Assembly (NCBI GenBank): GCA_902489145.1
Contig: CABTYV010000020.1
Span: 1-22,611, forward strand
Direction: 5' to 3'
Length of the DNA: 22,611 nucleotides
From: an uncultured Tissierellia bacterium
GTDB taxonomy: Bacteria > Bacillota > Clostridia > Tissierellales > Peptoniphilaceae
A program made the translations under genes and the position numbers. Position 1 is the stretch's first letter; each line of letters opens with the position of its first letter. The notes beneath the pieces are model-generated. The model was given only the letters and a program-made list of their open reading frames with translations. It was not told the DNA's origin and made no database searches. Below are positions 1 to 7,963 of the stretch, piece by piece.

Positions 1-1013
1 AGGAATTTTTTCGTTTGATTAAGGAGAAGTGGTATTTCATCCTCGTCGGCACCCTTCTGTTAGGGGGGCTGGCCTTCTTCTATGGGCAAGGCTTTAGCGG
101 AGGCGAGGGGACGACGGCTGAAGAGCAAAGCGCTGGTCGGACCCTCCTTCAGGAGCGCTTTAAAAACAAGCCGGCCACCTTTGAGTTTACGGCCATCTAC
201 CCGGACGGCACCTATTTCAACAACGGTGATTTGGTGGACGCCTATTTCAGCAGCCTCGACGGGATCAAGCTCGCCAAGGAAGCGACCGGCATTGACCTTT
301 CGGATTGGTACCAGGCGGAGCGGCTTTTCTTCAACGTAGCCAAGAAGGACCTGCGCGGGGGCTTTTTCGATGATCGGGATCGGTCCTCTTCGATTCACAA
401 GGTCTATGTCAATATGGGGAAGAACTCCGAGGAAAATCTAACGCTGGCAAAATTCTACTACAAGACCATTATGGATCATAAGCTGCCCATGATGGATGGC
501 ACCACGATCTACTCGATTTCAGAGCCGAAGATTGAAGCACATGATTTGGACGCGTCGGGTCATCCTTACAACCTGCCGGACGATCTTAGAGCCGATGAAA
601 CGTTGGTTTCATCCAAGGTAGTGACGGTGGCGGGGGCCATTGTGGGTTTTGTCTTATCCTTTGGCCTGCTTTTTCTCTACTATACGTTTAAGGACACCAT
701 CCGCTACGCCTTCCAGTATAGCTGGAATTTAGAGGATGTTTTCCTCAGCTTTCACCGGAAAAAGAAGGAGGATCGGGAGCGCCTGCACCAGATTTTGGAG
801 GTGCGACCCAAACGGCTCCTGCTGGCCGAGGAGGGTAGCGGCTTTGAGGGCGCGGTTTCAGATCTCATGCAATATCCACCGGAGGCAAAGGAGGTCGAAG
901 TCATTTCCATTTTGATCCAAACCGGCAAGACCCATCGGAGCTGGTACAACCTACAAAAGGAATTGGCGAAGCGGTACGACTGTCCCATCGAGATCGTCCA
1001 TGTAATTGGCTAA
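1..1013 (+). CDS. Wzz-like polysaccharide chain-length/co-polymerase protein (5' partial)
   Basis: Probable polysaccharide co-polymerase that sets chain length of an exported glycan at the inner membrane. From a TTG at 15 it gives 332 residues, but the frame is open to the left edge, and upstream codons (Glu-Phe-Phe-Arg-Leu) look like more of the same cytosolic N-terminus, so the true start probably lies outside the window. A first membrane segment (about residues 5-22) and a second (about 204-226) bracket an extracellular domain rich in charged residues, the Wzz/YveK topology. Unlike simple Wzz proteins there is a further cytosolic tail of about 105 residues ending in Ile-Val-His-Val-Ile-Gly, which I cannot assign. 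No tyrosine kinase is visible nearby. The gene is followed by sugar-nucleotide and glycosyltransferase genes, which supports the role. Family assignment is by topology and context rather than by a diagnostic motif. Confidence 0.7.
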   Translation, partial: EFFRLIKEKWYFILVGTLLLGGLAFFYGQGFSGGEGTTAEEQSAGRTLLQERFKNKPATFEFTAIYPDGTYFNNGDLVDAYFSSLDGIKLAKEATGIDLSDWYQAERLFFNVAKKDLRGGFFDDRDRSSSIHKVYVNMGKNSEENLTLAKFYYKTIMDHKLPMMDGTTIYSISEPKIEAHDLDASGHPYNLPDDLRADETLVSSKVVTVAGAIVGFVLSFGLLFLYYTFKDTIRYAFQYSWNLEDVFLSFHRKKKEDRERLHQILEVRPKRLLLAEEGSGFEGAVSDLMQYPPEAKEVEVISILIQTGKTHRSWYNLQKELAKRYDCPIEIVHVIG

Positions 1014-1034
1014 ATGGGCCGCGTATGGTATGAT
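1006..1034 (+). promoter_or_regulatory. Candidate internal promoter of the polysaccharide operon
   Basis: TTGGCT (1006-1011) and TATGAT (1029-1034) are separated by 17 bp, and the -10 is preceded by TG at the extended -10 position. The -35 box overlaps the stop codon of the Wzz-like gene. It would drive the dehydrogenase gene starting at 1066 and the genes after it. It may simply boost an operon promoter outside the window. Confidence 0.45.
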
Positions 1035-1065
1035 AAGGCATTAAAAACATCTGCAGGAGGCAAGC

Positions 1066-2379
1066 ATGAAGGATGTATTGATTCAAAAAATAGAGGAAAA
1101 ATCACTTCGTTGTGCCGTCGTCGGACTCGGCTATGTGGGCCTGCCCCTGGCGGTCGAGATGGCTCGAGCGGGCTATCGGACCCTGGGGATTGACGTGATG
1201 AAAGAAAAAGTGGACCTGGTCAGCCAGGGGAAGAACTATATCAAAGATGTGGCGGATGAGGATCTCAGCCGCCTGGTCTCGGAAGGACGTCTGGAGGCGA
1301 CGACGGATTTCGCTCGGGTTTCGGAGATGGATTTCATCGCCATCTGCGTGCCGACCCCCCTGGATCAGCATGAGGTGCCGGATATTTCCTACGTCAAATC
1401 TTCTACGCAGTCCATTGCCCCCTATCTTACAGCGACGAGCATGGTCGTATTGGAGTCGACGACCTATCCGGGGACGACCGAGGAGCTACTCCTGCCGATT
1501 TTGGAGCAGGCCTCGGGCCTAAGCTGTGGCAAGGATTTTTACCTGGGCTTCTCTCCGGAGCGCGTAGATCCGGGCAATGCCCAATACCATACCAAAAACA
1601 CCCCCAAGGTTGTCGGGGGCGTGGGCGAAGAGGCAACGGAAACCATCGCTGCCTTCTACCGGTCCTTCCTGGAGGGCGGGGTCCATACCGTTTCTTCTCC
1701 GGCCGTAGCCGAGATGGAGAAGCTGCTGGAAAACACCTACCGCAACATCAATATTGGCCTGGTCAATGAGTTGGCCATGCTCTGCCACCGGATGGGGATT
1801 TCCATCTGGGAGGTGGTTGATGCGGCGAAGACCAAGCCCTATGGCTTTCAGGCCTTTTATCCGGGCCCGGGCCTGGGGGGACACTGCATCCCGCTGGATC
1901 CGGCTTATTTAGCCTGGAAGGCCAAGGAATATGCCTTCCATACGACCCTGATCGACACGTCTATGACGGTCAATGACCAGATGCCAGCCTATACCGTTGA
2001 CCGGGTAGCGGGCTTGCTCAACCGCCAGAGCAAGGCGGTTCAGGGGGCCAAGGTGCTTCTTTTGGGCGTGGCCTATAAAAATGATATCGATGATTATCGG
2101 GAAAGCCCGGCCATTCCTGTCTACCGGCTCCTGGAGGAGCGGGGAGCAGTTGTTTCCTTCTATGACCCCTATATCCCGTCCTTCCGAGACAAAAAAGGCG
2201 AAGTCCAGGGCCTGAAGGAGTTGGATGCGCAGACGCTGGAGGCTTGTGACGTGGTGGTGATCACGACCGGTCATAAGGCATTTGACTATGCCTTCCTTTG
2301 CGACCATGCTCAGGCGATTTTTGACAGCCGCAATGCAGTGCCAAAAGAGCTGGCCAAAGATCACGTAGAATACCTGTAG
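1066..2379 (+). CDS. UDP-N-acetyl-sugar 6-dehydrogenase (WbpA/WecC/TviB-type)
   Basis: Cytosolic NAD-dependent dehydrogenase that oxidises C6 of a UDP-HexNAc (or UDP-hexose) to the uronic acid in two steps, feeding a polysaccharide. The N-terminal Rossmann motif GLGYVGLPLA is at residues 20-29. FSPERVDPGN (162-171) and the catalytic loop GGHCIPLDP (271-279, active-site Cys274) are intact, as is the hinge helix around 218-240. At 437 residues it has family length. ATG 1066 sits 5 nt after CAGGAGG. The FSPERVDPGN form resembles the UDP-GlcNAc/UDP-ManNAc group more than UDP-glucose dehydrogenases, but substrate cannot be fixed from sequence. The next gene begins 3 nt after its stop, so it is part of the operon. 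Confidence 0.88.
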   Translation: MKDVLIQKIEEKSLRCAVVGLGYVGLPLAVEMARAGYRTLGIDVMKEKVDLVSQGKNYIKDVADEDLSRLVSEGRLEATTDFARVSEMDFIAICVPTPLDQHEVPDISYVKSSTQSIAPYLTATSMVVLESTTYPGTTEELLLPILEQASGLSCGKDFYLGFSPERVDPGNAQYHTKNTPKVVGGVGEEATETIAAFYRSFLEGGVHTVSSPAVAEMEKLLENTYRNINIGLVNELAMLCHRMGISIWEVVDAAKTKPYGFQAFYPGPGLGGHCIPLDPAYLAWKAKEYAFHTTLIDTSMTVNDQMPAYTVDRVAGLLNRQSKAVQGAKVLLLGVAYKNDIDDYRESPAIPVYRLLEERGAVVSFYDPYIPSFRDKKGEVQGLKELDAQTLEACDVVVITTGHKAFDYAFLCDHAQAIFDSRNAVPKELAKDHVEYL

Positions 2380-2382
2380 ACG

Positions 2383-3636
2383 ATGAATATCTGGATCTGT
2401 AACAACCACGCTATGCCGCCGGTATATGGCGGCCTGGCGCGCCATTATTATTTCGCAAAAAACCTGCAGGAAAAGGGACACCGCTTCCGAATTATCACGG
2501 ATTCCCAGATTCATAATACCCCCAATAATATGGTCGAGCGGGGCGAATTGATGCGGGATGTCGACTTTGACGGTGTGCGCTTCACCTTTGTGCGGGGGAT
2601 GTCCTACCGGAAAAATGACTATCGTCGTATCCTCAATGGCCTGCAGTTCAATCATAACCTGGGCAAGGCCATGGAGGCGTTATACGAGAGTGGAGACAAG
2701 CCGGATGTGATCTATGGCTCTTCTCCGGCCCCCTTTACGCCCCGGGCGGCCCTTTCCTTCGCCAAGGCCCATCAGATTCCTTTTATCTTTGAGGAGCGGG
2801 ACCTATGGCCCCTTTCCCTGGTTCAGTATGGGGAGCTAGAAAAAAAGCGCTGGTCGGCCCCTTTTTTCGCTGCCCTGTATCGGCTGGAACACCGCCTTCA
2901 TCGGGAGGCGGATGCCTCCATCTTTACCATTGCGGGCGGCAAGGACTACCTTCGGGATCGGGGCTGGACCGATGTGGATCCCAACCGGGTCTATTACATC
3001 AACAATGGCGTGGATTTGGCGGAATATGAGGCCAATCTGGCGCAGGTGACCTATGAGGACGAGGACCTGGATGATCCCCTGACCTATAAGATCGTCTATA
3101 CCGGGTCGATTCGGATGATTTATGAAATTGACCGGATTTTGGACCTGGCGAAAAAAGTAGCCCCCCTGCACCCGAAGGTCCGTTTTTTCTTTTACGGGGA
3201 GGGGCCGGAGCGCCCCCGCCTGGAAGAGCGGGTCAAAAATGAGGACATTGGCAATGTCTTTTTCAAGGGCAGGGTTCAGAAGGCGCAAATTCCAGCCATC
3301 CTGGCCCGGGCGGACCTGGCCCTCAAGCACCACAAAAAGGTTGGTCTCAACCAATATGGCTCCTCCAACAATAAGGTCTTTGAGTATTTGGCTTCCGGAA
3401 CGCCCATTTTTTCAACGGTTTGGAACAACCATTCGGTGATCCGAAGCTATGATGCGGGTCTGGAGTGCAAGGACCAGTCCCTTTCCACCATGCTGGCAGG
3501 CCTGGAAACCTGTCTATCCTGGGACGAGGCCGAACGGGCCCGCCTCCAGGCCAATGCGAAAAAGGCCGCCCAGCAGTTTGATTTCAAGATCCTTAGCGAT
3601 CGTTTGGAGCAGATTTTATGGACCTTAGTCGAATAA
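2383..3636 (+). CDS. Family 4 glycosyltransferase (WbuB/WcaI-like)
   Basis: GT-B fold glycosyltransferase, retaining family 4, that should add one sugar from a nucleotide donor to the lipid-linked oligosaccharide on the cytosolic face. The N-terminal acceptor domain has the glycine-rich MPPVYGGLARHYYFAKNL (residues 11-28) and the ERDLWPLSL segment (138-146) seen in WbuB-like enzymes. The donor domain starts near IVYTGSIR (237-244), with YGEGPERP (271-278) and KVFEYLASGTP (331-341), whose Glu334 belongs to the E-x7-E-type region. It has 417 residues and no membrane segment. No clear Shine-Dalgarno lies before ATG 2383, 3 nt after the preceding stop, so it is probably translated by coupling. 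Its 3' end overlaps the next gene by 19 nt. Donor and acceptor are unknown. Confidence 0.85.
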   Translation: MNIWICNNHAMPPVYGGLARHYYFAKNLQEKGHRFRIITDSQIHNTPNNMVERGELMRDVDFDGVRFTFVRGMSYRKNDYRRILNGLQFNHNLGKAMEALYESGDKPDVIYGSSPAPFTPRAALSFAKAHQIPFIFEERDLWPLSLVQYGELEKKRWSAPFFAALYRLEHRLHREADASIFTIAGGKDYLRDRGWTDVDPNRVYYINNGVDLAEYEANLAQVTYEDEDLDDPLTYKIVYTGSIRMIYEIDRILDLAKKVAPLHPKVRFFFYGEGPERPRLEERVKNEDIGNVFFKGRVQKAQIPAILARADLALKHHKKVGLNQYGSSNNKVFEYLASGTPIFSTVWNNHSVIRSYDAGLECKDQSLSTMLAGLETCLSWDEAERARLQANAKKAAQQFDFKILSDRLEQILWTLVE

Positions 3637-5564
3637 AACAATATTTTGGTTTTAACCGCAAATCCTGGCTGGCCATTTTCTGGGACCTTTTGCTTTGGAA
3701 TCTGGCCTATTTTGGCGCTCTCTGGATCCGGTTTGATTTCCGCTATTCAACGATTCCCTATGAGCTTTCCTTGAAAATGCTGCCGCTTGCGCCCCTCTTC
3801 TCTCTGGTCGCCCTTGTGCTTTTCGCCTTTTGCAAGCTCTATTCCAGCATGTGGTCCTATGCGACCCTGCGGGATTTCCTTCGGATCCCCCTGGCCTGTC
3901 TTTTGGCCGTATTGACCCATTTTATGGTCGAGCGGGGCGTTCGGACGGGCTACTGGATTCCCAATGGCTACTTTTTGATCGAGTTTTTTCTCTCTGTCAT
4001 TTTTATCGCCGGCCACCGCTTCGTGTATCAGATTTTCCATTTGGTCAAACGGAGCCTGCAGGGCAGCGACCAGCATAGCATGCAAATCCCGACCATAGTG
4101 ATCGGAGCGGGCGAGGCGGGACGGTCCATTGTGCACGAGATGAATGGGTCCGGTCGTGTGCCCAACCGGGTTGTGGCCCTGATCGATGACAATCCGTCCA
4201 AGCTCGGTAAGATTTTGGAAGGAGTCCGGGTCTTTGGTGGCCGGGACCAAATCAAAAAGGTGGTGGACCAGGAGGGCATTCAGGAGATTGTACTGGCCAT
4301 TCCTTCGATCGATCACAATGAGCAGAAGGAGCTTTTGGATATCTGCCAGGAGACCAATTGTCGGTTAAAGATTTTGCCTGGCATGTATCAAATCATCAAC
4401 GGTGAGGTGTCGGTTTCCAAGCTTCGGGACGTCAATATCGAGGATTTGCTGGGGCGGGAGCCGGTGACGATCAATTCAGATGAGATCGCTTTTTACGTGC
4501 ACAACAAGACCGTCCTGGTGACTGGGGGCGGCGGGACCATCGGCTCGGAGATCTGCCGCCAGGTGGCCAGCTTTGCCCCGAAAAAGCTGATCGTTTTTGA
4601 TATTTATGAGAACAATGCCTATACCCTGCAAATGGAACTGCAGCGCAAATATCCTCAGCTGAACCTGGCCGTTCTGATCGGCTCGGTGCGCAATCTGGAC
4701 CGCCTTCAGGCGATTTTCCGAGAGGAAAAGCCGGACATCGTCTACCATGCGGCCGCTCATAAGCATGTGCCGCTGATGGAGGTGTCCCCCAATGAGGCGG
4801 TAAAAAATAACGTCTTCGGCACCCTTAATACGGCCATGGCGGCCGACGCAGCTGGGGTCAAACGCTTTGTGTTGATTTCCACCGACAAGGCGGTCAATCC
4901 CACCAACGTGATGGGGGCGACGAAGCGGATGTGCGAGATGATCATCCAGTCCTACAACAGTCGCTCGAAAACGGATTTTGTCGCCGTTCGCTTCGGCAAT
5001 GTCCTGGGTTCCTCTGGCTCTGTCATTCCGCTTTTTAAAAAGGAGATTGAAGAGGGTGGACCGGTGACGGTGACCCATCCGGACATTGTCCGCTATTTCA
5101 TGACCATCCCGGAAGCGGTTTCGCTGGTGCTCCAGACGGGCGTCTATGCCAGGGGCGGGGAGATCTTCATCCTGGATATGGGCAAGCCGGTCAAGATTCT
5201 GGATATGGCCAAAAAGTTGATTCGTCTCTCCGGCTACCGGCCCATGGAGGATATTCCCATCGTCTTTACCGGCCTTCGGCCGGGCGAAAAGCTCTATGAG
5301 GAGGTCCTGATGGCGGAGGAGGGGCTGCAGATGACGCCGAACCGCCGCATTAAGATTGGAGAGCCAATCGACTTTGACGAGCAGGCCTTCCTGGACGCCC
5401 TGCCCGCCCTGAAGGAGGCGGCCTACGAGGAAGTCGACAATATTCGTGACCTGATTTCCAAGCTGGTTCCCACCTTCAAGGTTTCGGTCAATGGGATTCC
5501 TGAGGATTATGAGGCCTACCAGCAGGGGCAGGAGGCCAGGCAAGCCCAGGAGCAGAAATCGTAA
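3618..5564 (+). CDS. Membrane-bound UDP-GlcNAc 4,6-dehydratase (CapD/EpsC/PglF/WbpM family)
   Basis: Converts UDP-GlcNAc to the 4-keto-6-deoxy intermediate, the entry step to bacillosamine, QuiNAc or FucNAc-type sugars. Four hydrophobic segments lie in residues 18-140. A first nucleotide-binding domain has VIGAGEAGRS (161-170). The catalytic short-chain dehydrogenase domain has TGGGGTIGSE (302-311), and the active-site segment STDKAVNPTNVMGATKR (421-437) carries Met432 and Lys436 where this family replaces the usual Tyr-x3-Lys. ATG 3618 follows GGAG at 3605-3608 and overlaps the glycosyltransferase stop. At 648 residues it is full length. The downstream aminotransferase is the expected user of its product. 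C6 dehydratase activity is inferred from family; an epimerase role is less likely with this active site. Confidence 0.9.
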   Translation: MDLSRIKQYFGFNRKSWLAIFWDLLLWNLAYFGALWIRFDFRYSTIPYELSLKMLPLAPLFSLVALVLFAFCKLYSSMWSYATLRDFLRIPLACLLAVLTHFMVERGVRTGYWIPNGYFLIEFFLSVIFIAGHRFVYQIFHLVKRSLQGSDQHSMQIPTIVIGAGEAGRSIVHEMNGSGRVPNRVVALIDDNPSKLGKILEGVRVFGGRDQIKKVVDQEGIQEIVLAIPSIDHNEQKELLDICQETNCRLKILPGMYQIINGEVSVSKLRDVNIEDLLGREPVTINSDEIAFYVHNKTVLVTGGGGTIGSEICRQVASFAPKKLIVFDIYENNAYTLQMELQRKYPQLNLAVLIGSVRNLDRLQAIFREEKPDIVYHAAAHKHVPLMEVSPNEAVKNNVFGTLNTAMAADAAGVKRFVLISTDKAVNPTNVMGATKRMCEMIIQSYNSRSKTDFVAVRFGNVLGSSGSVIPLFKKEIEEGGPVTVTHPDIVRYFMTIPEAVSLVLQTGVYARGGEIFILDMGKPVKILDMAKKLIRLSGYRPMEDIPIVFTGLRPGEKLYEEVLMAEEGLQMTPNRRIKIGEPIDFDEQAFLDALPALKEAAYEEVDNIRDLISKLVPTFKVSVNGIPEDYEAYQQGQEARQAQEQKS

Positions 5565-5596
5565 GAATGAGAAAAGGTGAACACTATTCAGTCAGC

Positions 5597-5643
5597 GGGC
5601 TGATCAGCCCAGCTGCGGAAGAGTGAAGGGGGCCTGTGGTCCC
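5597..5643 (+). promoter_or_regulatory. Structured leader before the aminotransferase gene
   Basis: The 92-nt gap between the dehydratase and aminotransferase genes is the only sizeable gap in the operon after the dehydrogenase. It holds a perfect 14-bp palindrome GGGCTGATCAGCCC (5597-5610). It also holds a hairpin with arms GGGGCC (5629-5634) and GGTCCC (5638-5643), whose 3' arm directly abuts the ribosome binding site AAGGAGG (5644-5650). No promoter or T-run is evident. It may set expression of the two distal genes. Confidence 0.4.
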
Positions 5644-5656
5644 AAGGAGGCAAGTC

Positions 5657-6874
5657 ATGCAAAATCATTCCGTTCCTTTTTCGCCGCCCGATATTCGACA
5701 AGAAGATATTGATGCCGTGGTGGAGACCCTTCGGTCGGGTTGGATTACGACCGGTCCGAAGGTGAAGACCTTTGAAAAAGAGTTGGCCGCCTACGTCGGG
5801 GCGGAGGCAGGGGTAGGCCTTTCCTCCTGCACAGCCGCTCTGGAGGTGGCCCTCCGTCTGCTGGGTATTGGCCCGGGAGATGAGGTGATGGTGCCTGCTT
5901 ATACCTATACGGCCTCCGCTTCGACCATTCACCACGTGGGGGCGAAAATTGTCTTCGTGGACAACCTGCCGGGCAAGCTGCAGATGGACCCGGAGGCCAT
6001 TGCCCGGGGGTTGAGCGAGCGGACCAAGGCCATTGTGCCGGTCGATGTGGCCGGGGTGATGGAGCAATATGACGAGATTCGTTCGATCCTGGAGGACCAT
6101 CGCACCCTGTTCCGCCCGGCCAATGACCGCCAGGAGGCCCTGGGACGCGTTGCAATCTCCGCGGATGCGGCCCACTCCCTGGGCGCCCGCCAGAAGGGCC
6201 GCTTTGCCGGCGCTGTCGCTGATCTGACCTCTTTTTCCTTCCATGCGGTCAAAAATTTGACCACTGCGGAGGGCGGGGCGCTGCTTTGGCGCAAGGGCCT
6301 GCCCTGGGACAGCGAGGACCTTTACAAAAGCGTCCAGCTTCTGACCCTGCACGGCCAGAACAAGGATGCTTTGACCAAAAATAAGATCGGTGGCTGGGAA
6401 TATGACATTGAGCTGCCTGGCTACAAGTACAATATGACGGATATTCAGGCAGCCCTGGGCCTGAGCCAGCTGGCTCGTTACGAATCCTTATTGGCCCGCC
6501 GCAGGGCCCTGGTTGAGCGCTATGACCAGGCCCTGGCCCCGCTCGGCTTTGCTTCGATTGCCCACTCGGGGGCAGATTTCACCTCCTCCTGCCACCTCTA
6601 TATCACCCGCCTGCCGCGCGGTGGGGTTCAGGAGCGCAACCGCTTCATCGAGCGCATGGGGGAAATGGGCGTCGCTTGCAATGTCCACTACAAGCCCCTC
6701 CCCATGATGAGCGCCTACCGCGCCCTCGGAGCCGACATCGCTCACTATCCCAATGCCTATGCCTTCTATGAGCGGGAGGTGACCTTGCCCTTGAATACCA
6801 CCCTCACTGATGAGGATGTGGATCAAATCCTCTCCTGTGCCCAAACAGCCGCCCGCGAGGTTTTGGGATGCTAA
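5657..6874 (+). CDS. DegT/DnrJ/EryC1/StrS-family sugar aminotransferase
   Basis: PLP-dependent transaminase expected to convert the UDP-4-keto-6-deoxy-HexNAc made by the preceding dehydratase to a 4-amino sugar, with glutamate as amino donor (PglE/WbpE-like role, inferred). The 405-residue protein starts at ATG 5657, 6 nt after AAGGAGG; a GTG at 5636 in the same frame has no comparable signal. Family landmarks: RSGWITTGPKV (26-36), the SSCTAALEVALR helix (57-68), SADAAHSLGA (168-177) with Asp170 for the PLP pyridine nitrogen, and SFHAVKNLTTAEGGAL (194-209) with the Schiff-base Lys199. The stop overlaps the next gene by 7 nt. No acetyltransferase to acylate the new amine is seen in the window. 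Confidence 0.88.
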   Translation: MQNHSVPFSPPDIRQEDIDAVVETLRSGWITTGPKVKTFEKELAAYVGAEAGVGLSSCTAALEVALRLLGIGPGDEVMVPAYTYTASASTIHHVGAKIVFVDNLPGKLQMDPEAIARGLSERTKAIVPVDVAGVMEQYDEIRSILEDHRTLFRPANDRQEALGRVAISADAAHSLGARQKGRFAGAVADLTSFSFHAVKNLTTAEGGALLWRKGLPWDSEDLYKSVQLLTLHGQNKDALTKNKIGGWEYDIELPGYKYNMTDIQAALGLSQLARYESLLARRRALVERYDQALAPLGFASIAHSGADFTSSCHLYITRLPRGGVQERNRFIERMGEMGVACNVHYKPLPMMSAYRALGADIAHYPNAYAFYEREVTLPLNTTLTDEDVDQILSCAQTAAREVLGC

Positions 6875-7554
6875 AGCGCTTTGAGGACCTGCCCTCCTTT
6901 CTGCAAACGGAGGCCGTCCGTCCCTACTACGAGTATCTGGCAAAAAAAAGGGGACAGCTGCTGGCCAAGCGCTTTTTGGATATCCTATTGGCCCTCCTAT
7001 TGATCCTTCTGCTGTCCCCTCTTTTGATCCTCTCCGCCCTGGCGGTCAAATGCTCCTCCCGGGGGCCCATTTTCTATCTGCAGGAACGCGTCACCCAGTA
7101 CGGCCGCCATTTTCGTATTTATAAATTTCGCACCATGGTGCCGGACGCCCAAGCCTTAGGCGGGGCAGTCACCGTCGAAAATGACCCGCGTGTGACGCGA
7201 GTGGGCTACTGGTTGAGACGCTTTCGGCTCGATGAGTTTCCCCAATTTTTCAATATTTTAAAAGGGGACATGACCTTTGTCGGGACCCGACCTGAGGTGC
7301 CCGAATTTGTCGATGCCTATGATGATGAGATGCGGGCCACCCTCCTCTTGCCAGCGGGCTCCGTCTCTACCGCCTCCGTGGCCTATAAAAAAGAATCGGA
7401 TCTCCTTCAGGGCGTCAGCGACCCCCATCAATTTTATATTGAAGAGATCCTTCCGGAAAAAATGGCCCTCAACCTGTCGGACCTCCGGCAATTTTCCCTG
7501 GCCCACGAGCTCAAAATTCTGCTCCAGTCCCTGGCCTCTGTGGTCGACCTGTAG
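6868..7554 (+). CDS. Bacterial sugar transferase (polyprenyl-phosphate phosphoglycosyl transferase)
   Basis: Initiating enzyme of the pathway: transfers a phosphosugar from a UDP-sugar to polyprenyl phosphate at the membrane. It is the short monotopic type of 228 residues (PglC-like core plus a C-terminal extension). A hydrophobic hairpin helix lies at about 34-59. The family motifs follow: YKFRTM (88-93), a basic stretch at RVGYWLRRFRLDEFPQF, and GDMTFVGTRPEVPEF, where the Asp-Glu pair of LDEFPQ is the catalytic dyad known in PglC-type enzymes. The tail LLPAGSVSTASVAYK resembles a Bacillota subgroup. Translation is coupled to the aminotransferase (7-nt overlap). It is the last gene of the operon before a 630-bp gene-free region. 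Its substrate is probably the 4-amino or acetamido UDP-sugar made here, but that is inference. Confidence 0.88.
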   Translation: MLKRFEDLPSFLQTEAVRPYYEYLAKKRGQLLAKRFLDILLALLLILLLSPLLILSALAVKCSSRGPIFYLQERVTQYGRHFRIYKFRTMVPDAQALGGAVTVENDPRVTRVGYWLRRFRLDEFPQFFNILKGDMTFVGTRPEVPEFVDAYDDEMRATLLLPAGSVSTASVAYKKESDLLQGVSDPHQFYIEEILPEKMALNLSDLRQFSLAHELKILLQSLASVVDL

Positions 7555-7665
7555 GTCAGGGATTGGACAGGCCTTTTCCCGGGCCAATGCTACATAGTTA
7601 TGCGTAATGGCCTGATCTCTTGTATATTTAACTGTTTTTCCGCTCCCTTTGAAACTAGGTAAGTT

Positions 7666-7764
7666 TTCTTTACCGAGTAAATAGGGAATTCGGGATTTTG
7701 CTCGGTGAACCGAACGTAACTTTACCGTGCAAATTTTAAATTTTCATATTTCATCGGTAAAGTA
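7666..7764. repeat. Operator-like array, block A (four alternating 11-bp elements)
   Basis: Four copies of the element ACCGATCAAAT in alternating orientation: ACCGAGTAAAT (forward, from 7672), ACCGAGCAAAA (reverse, core CGGT at 7703), ACCGTGCAAAT (forward, from 7724) and ACCGATGAAAT (reverse, core CGGT at 7755). Core-to-core distances are 31, 21 and 31 bp. The six bases before the core also tend to a consensus AACTTT (copies TTCTTT, CGGTTC, AACTTT, TACTTT). The central pair forms a 39-bp dyad of two 17-bp arms around 5 bp. Spacings near whole helical turns favour a protein-binding array over a structured RNA. Confidence 0.75.
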
Positions 7765-7864
7765 TCATTGTCGAATTGTCCCTTCAGAAAAGAACAAGAC
7801 GTTTTTGATTATTTTTACTTTATATAATTGCCTCTTTCTCTGTGCGGGCCATTTATGCAGCCCT

Positions 7865-7963
7865 TTTTTGACCAATCAAATCTCTATTTTTCCGATATGA
7901 TCGGTGAAGTTTTTTTAACTATACCGATCAAATATCAGATTTGCTGATTTGATCGGTCAGGCG
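7865..7963. repeat. Operator-like array, block B (four alternating 11-bp elements)
   Basis: A second block with the same architecture as block A: ACCAATCAAAT (forward, from 7871), ACCGATCATAT (reverse, core CGGT at 7902), ACCGATCAAAT (forward, from 7923) and ACCGATCAAAT (reverse, core CGGT at 7954). Spacings are again exactly 31, 21 and 31 bp. The blocks start 199 bp apart, close to 19 helical turns. The third and fourth elements also form a hairpin with a 10-bp stem (7923-7932 with 7948-7957) and an inner TCAG/CTGA pair. The second and third form a competing one with an 8-bp stem (7898-7905 with 7923-7930). Confidence 0.78.

Noticed and set aside
1909..2655. 248-residue open frame on the - strand across the dehydrogenase-glycosyltransferase junction
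   Set aside because: It overlaps two well-supported genes and shows no recognisable motif.
4476..5543. 355-residue open frame on the - strand inside the dehydratase gene
   Set aside because: The opposite strand encodes the complete catalytic domain; this frame has no family features.
7898..7930. Hairpin with a 7-T run, resembling a terminator
   Set aside because: The T-run (7910-7916) is inside the loop, not after the stem. The arms belong to the phased repeat array.
7672..7957. CRISPR-like spacing of the 52-bp period in the repeat blocks
   Set aside because: Only two units per block, elements alternate in orientation and are 11-17 bp, and no cas gene is near.
7665..7963. Zur-type zinc operator for rpmE
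   Set aside because: The element does not resemble known Zur boxes, it lies more than 130 bp upstream of the rpmE promoter, and this L31 is the zinc-containing form.
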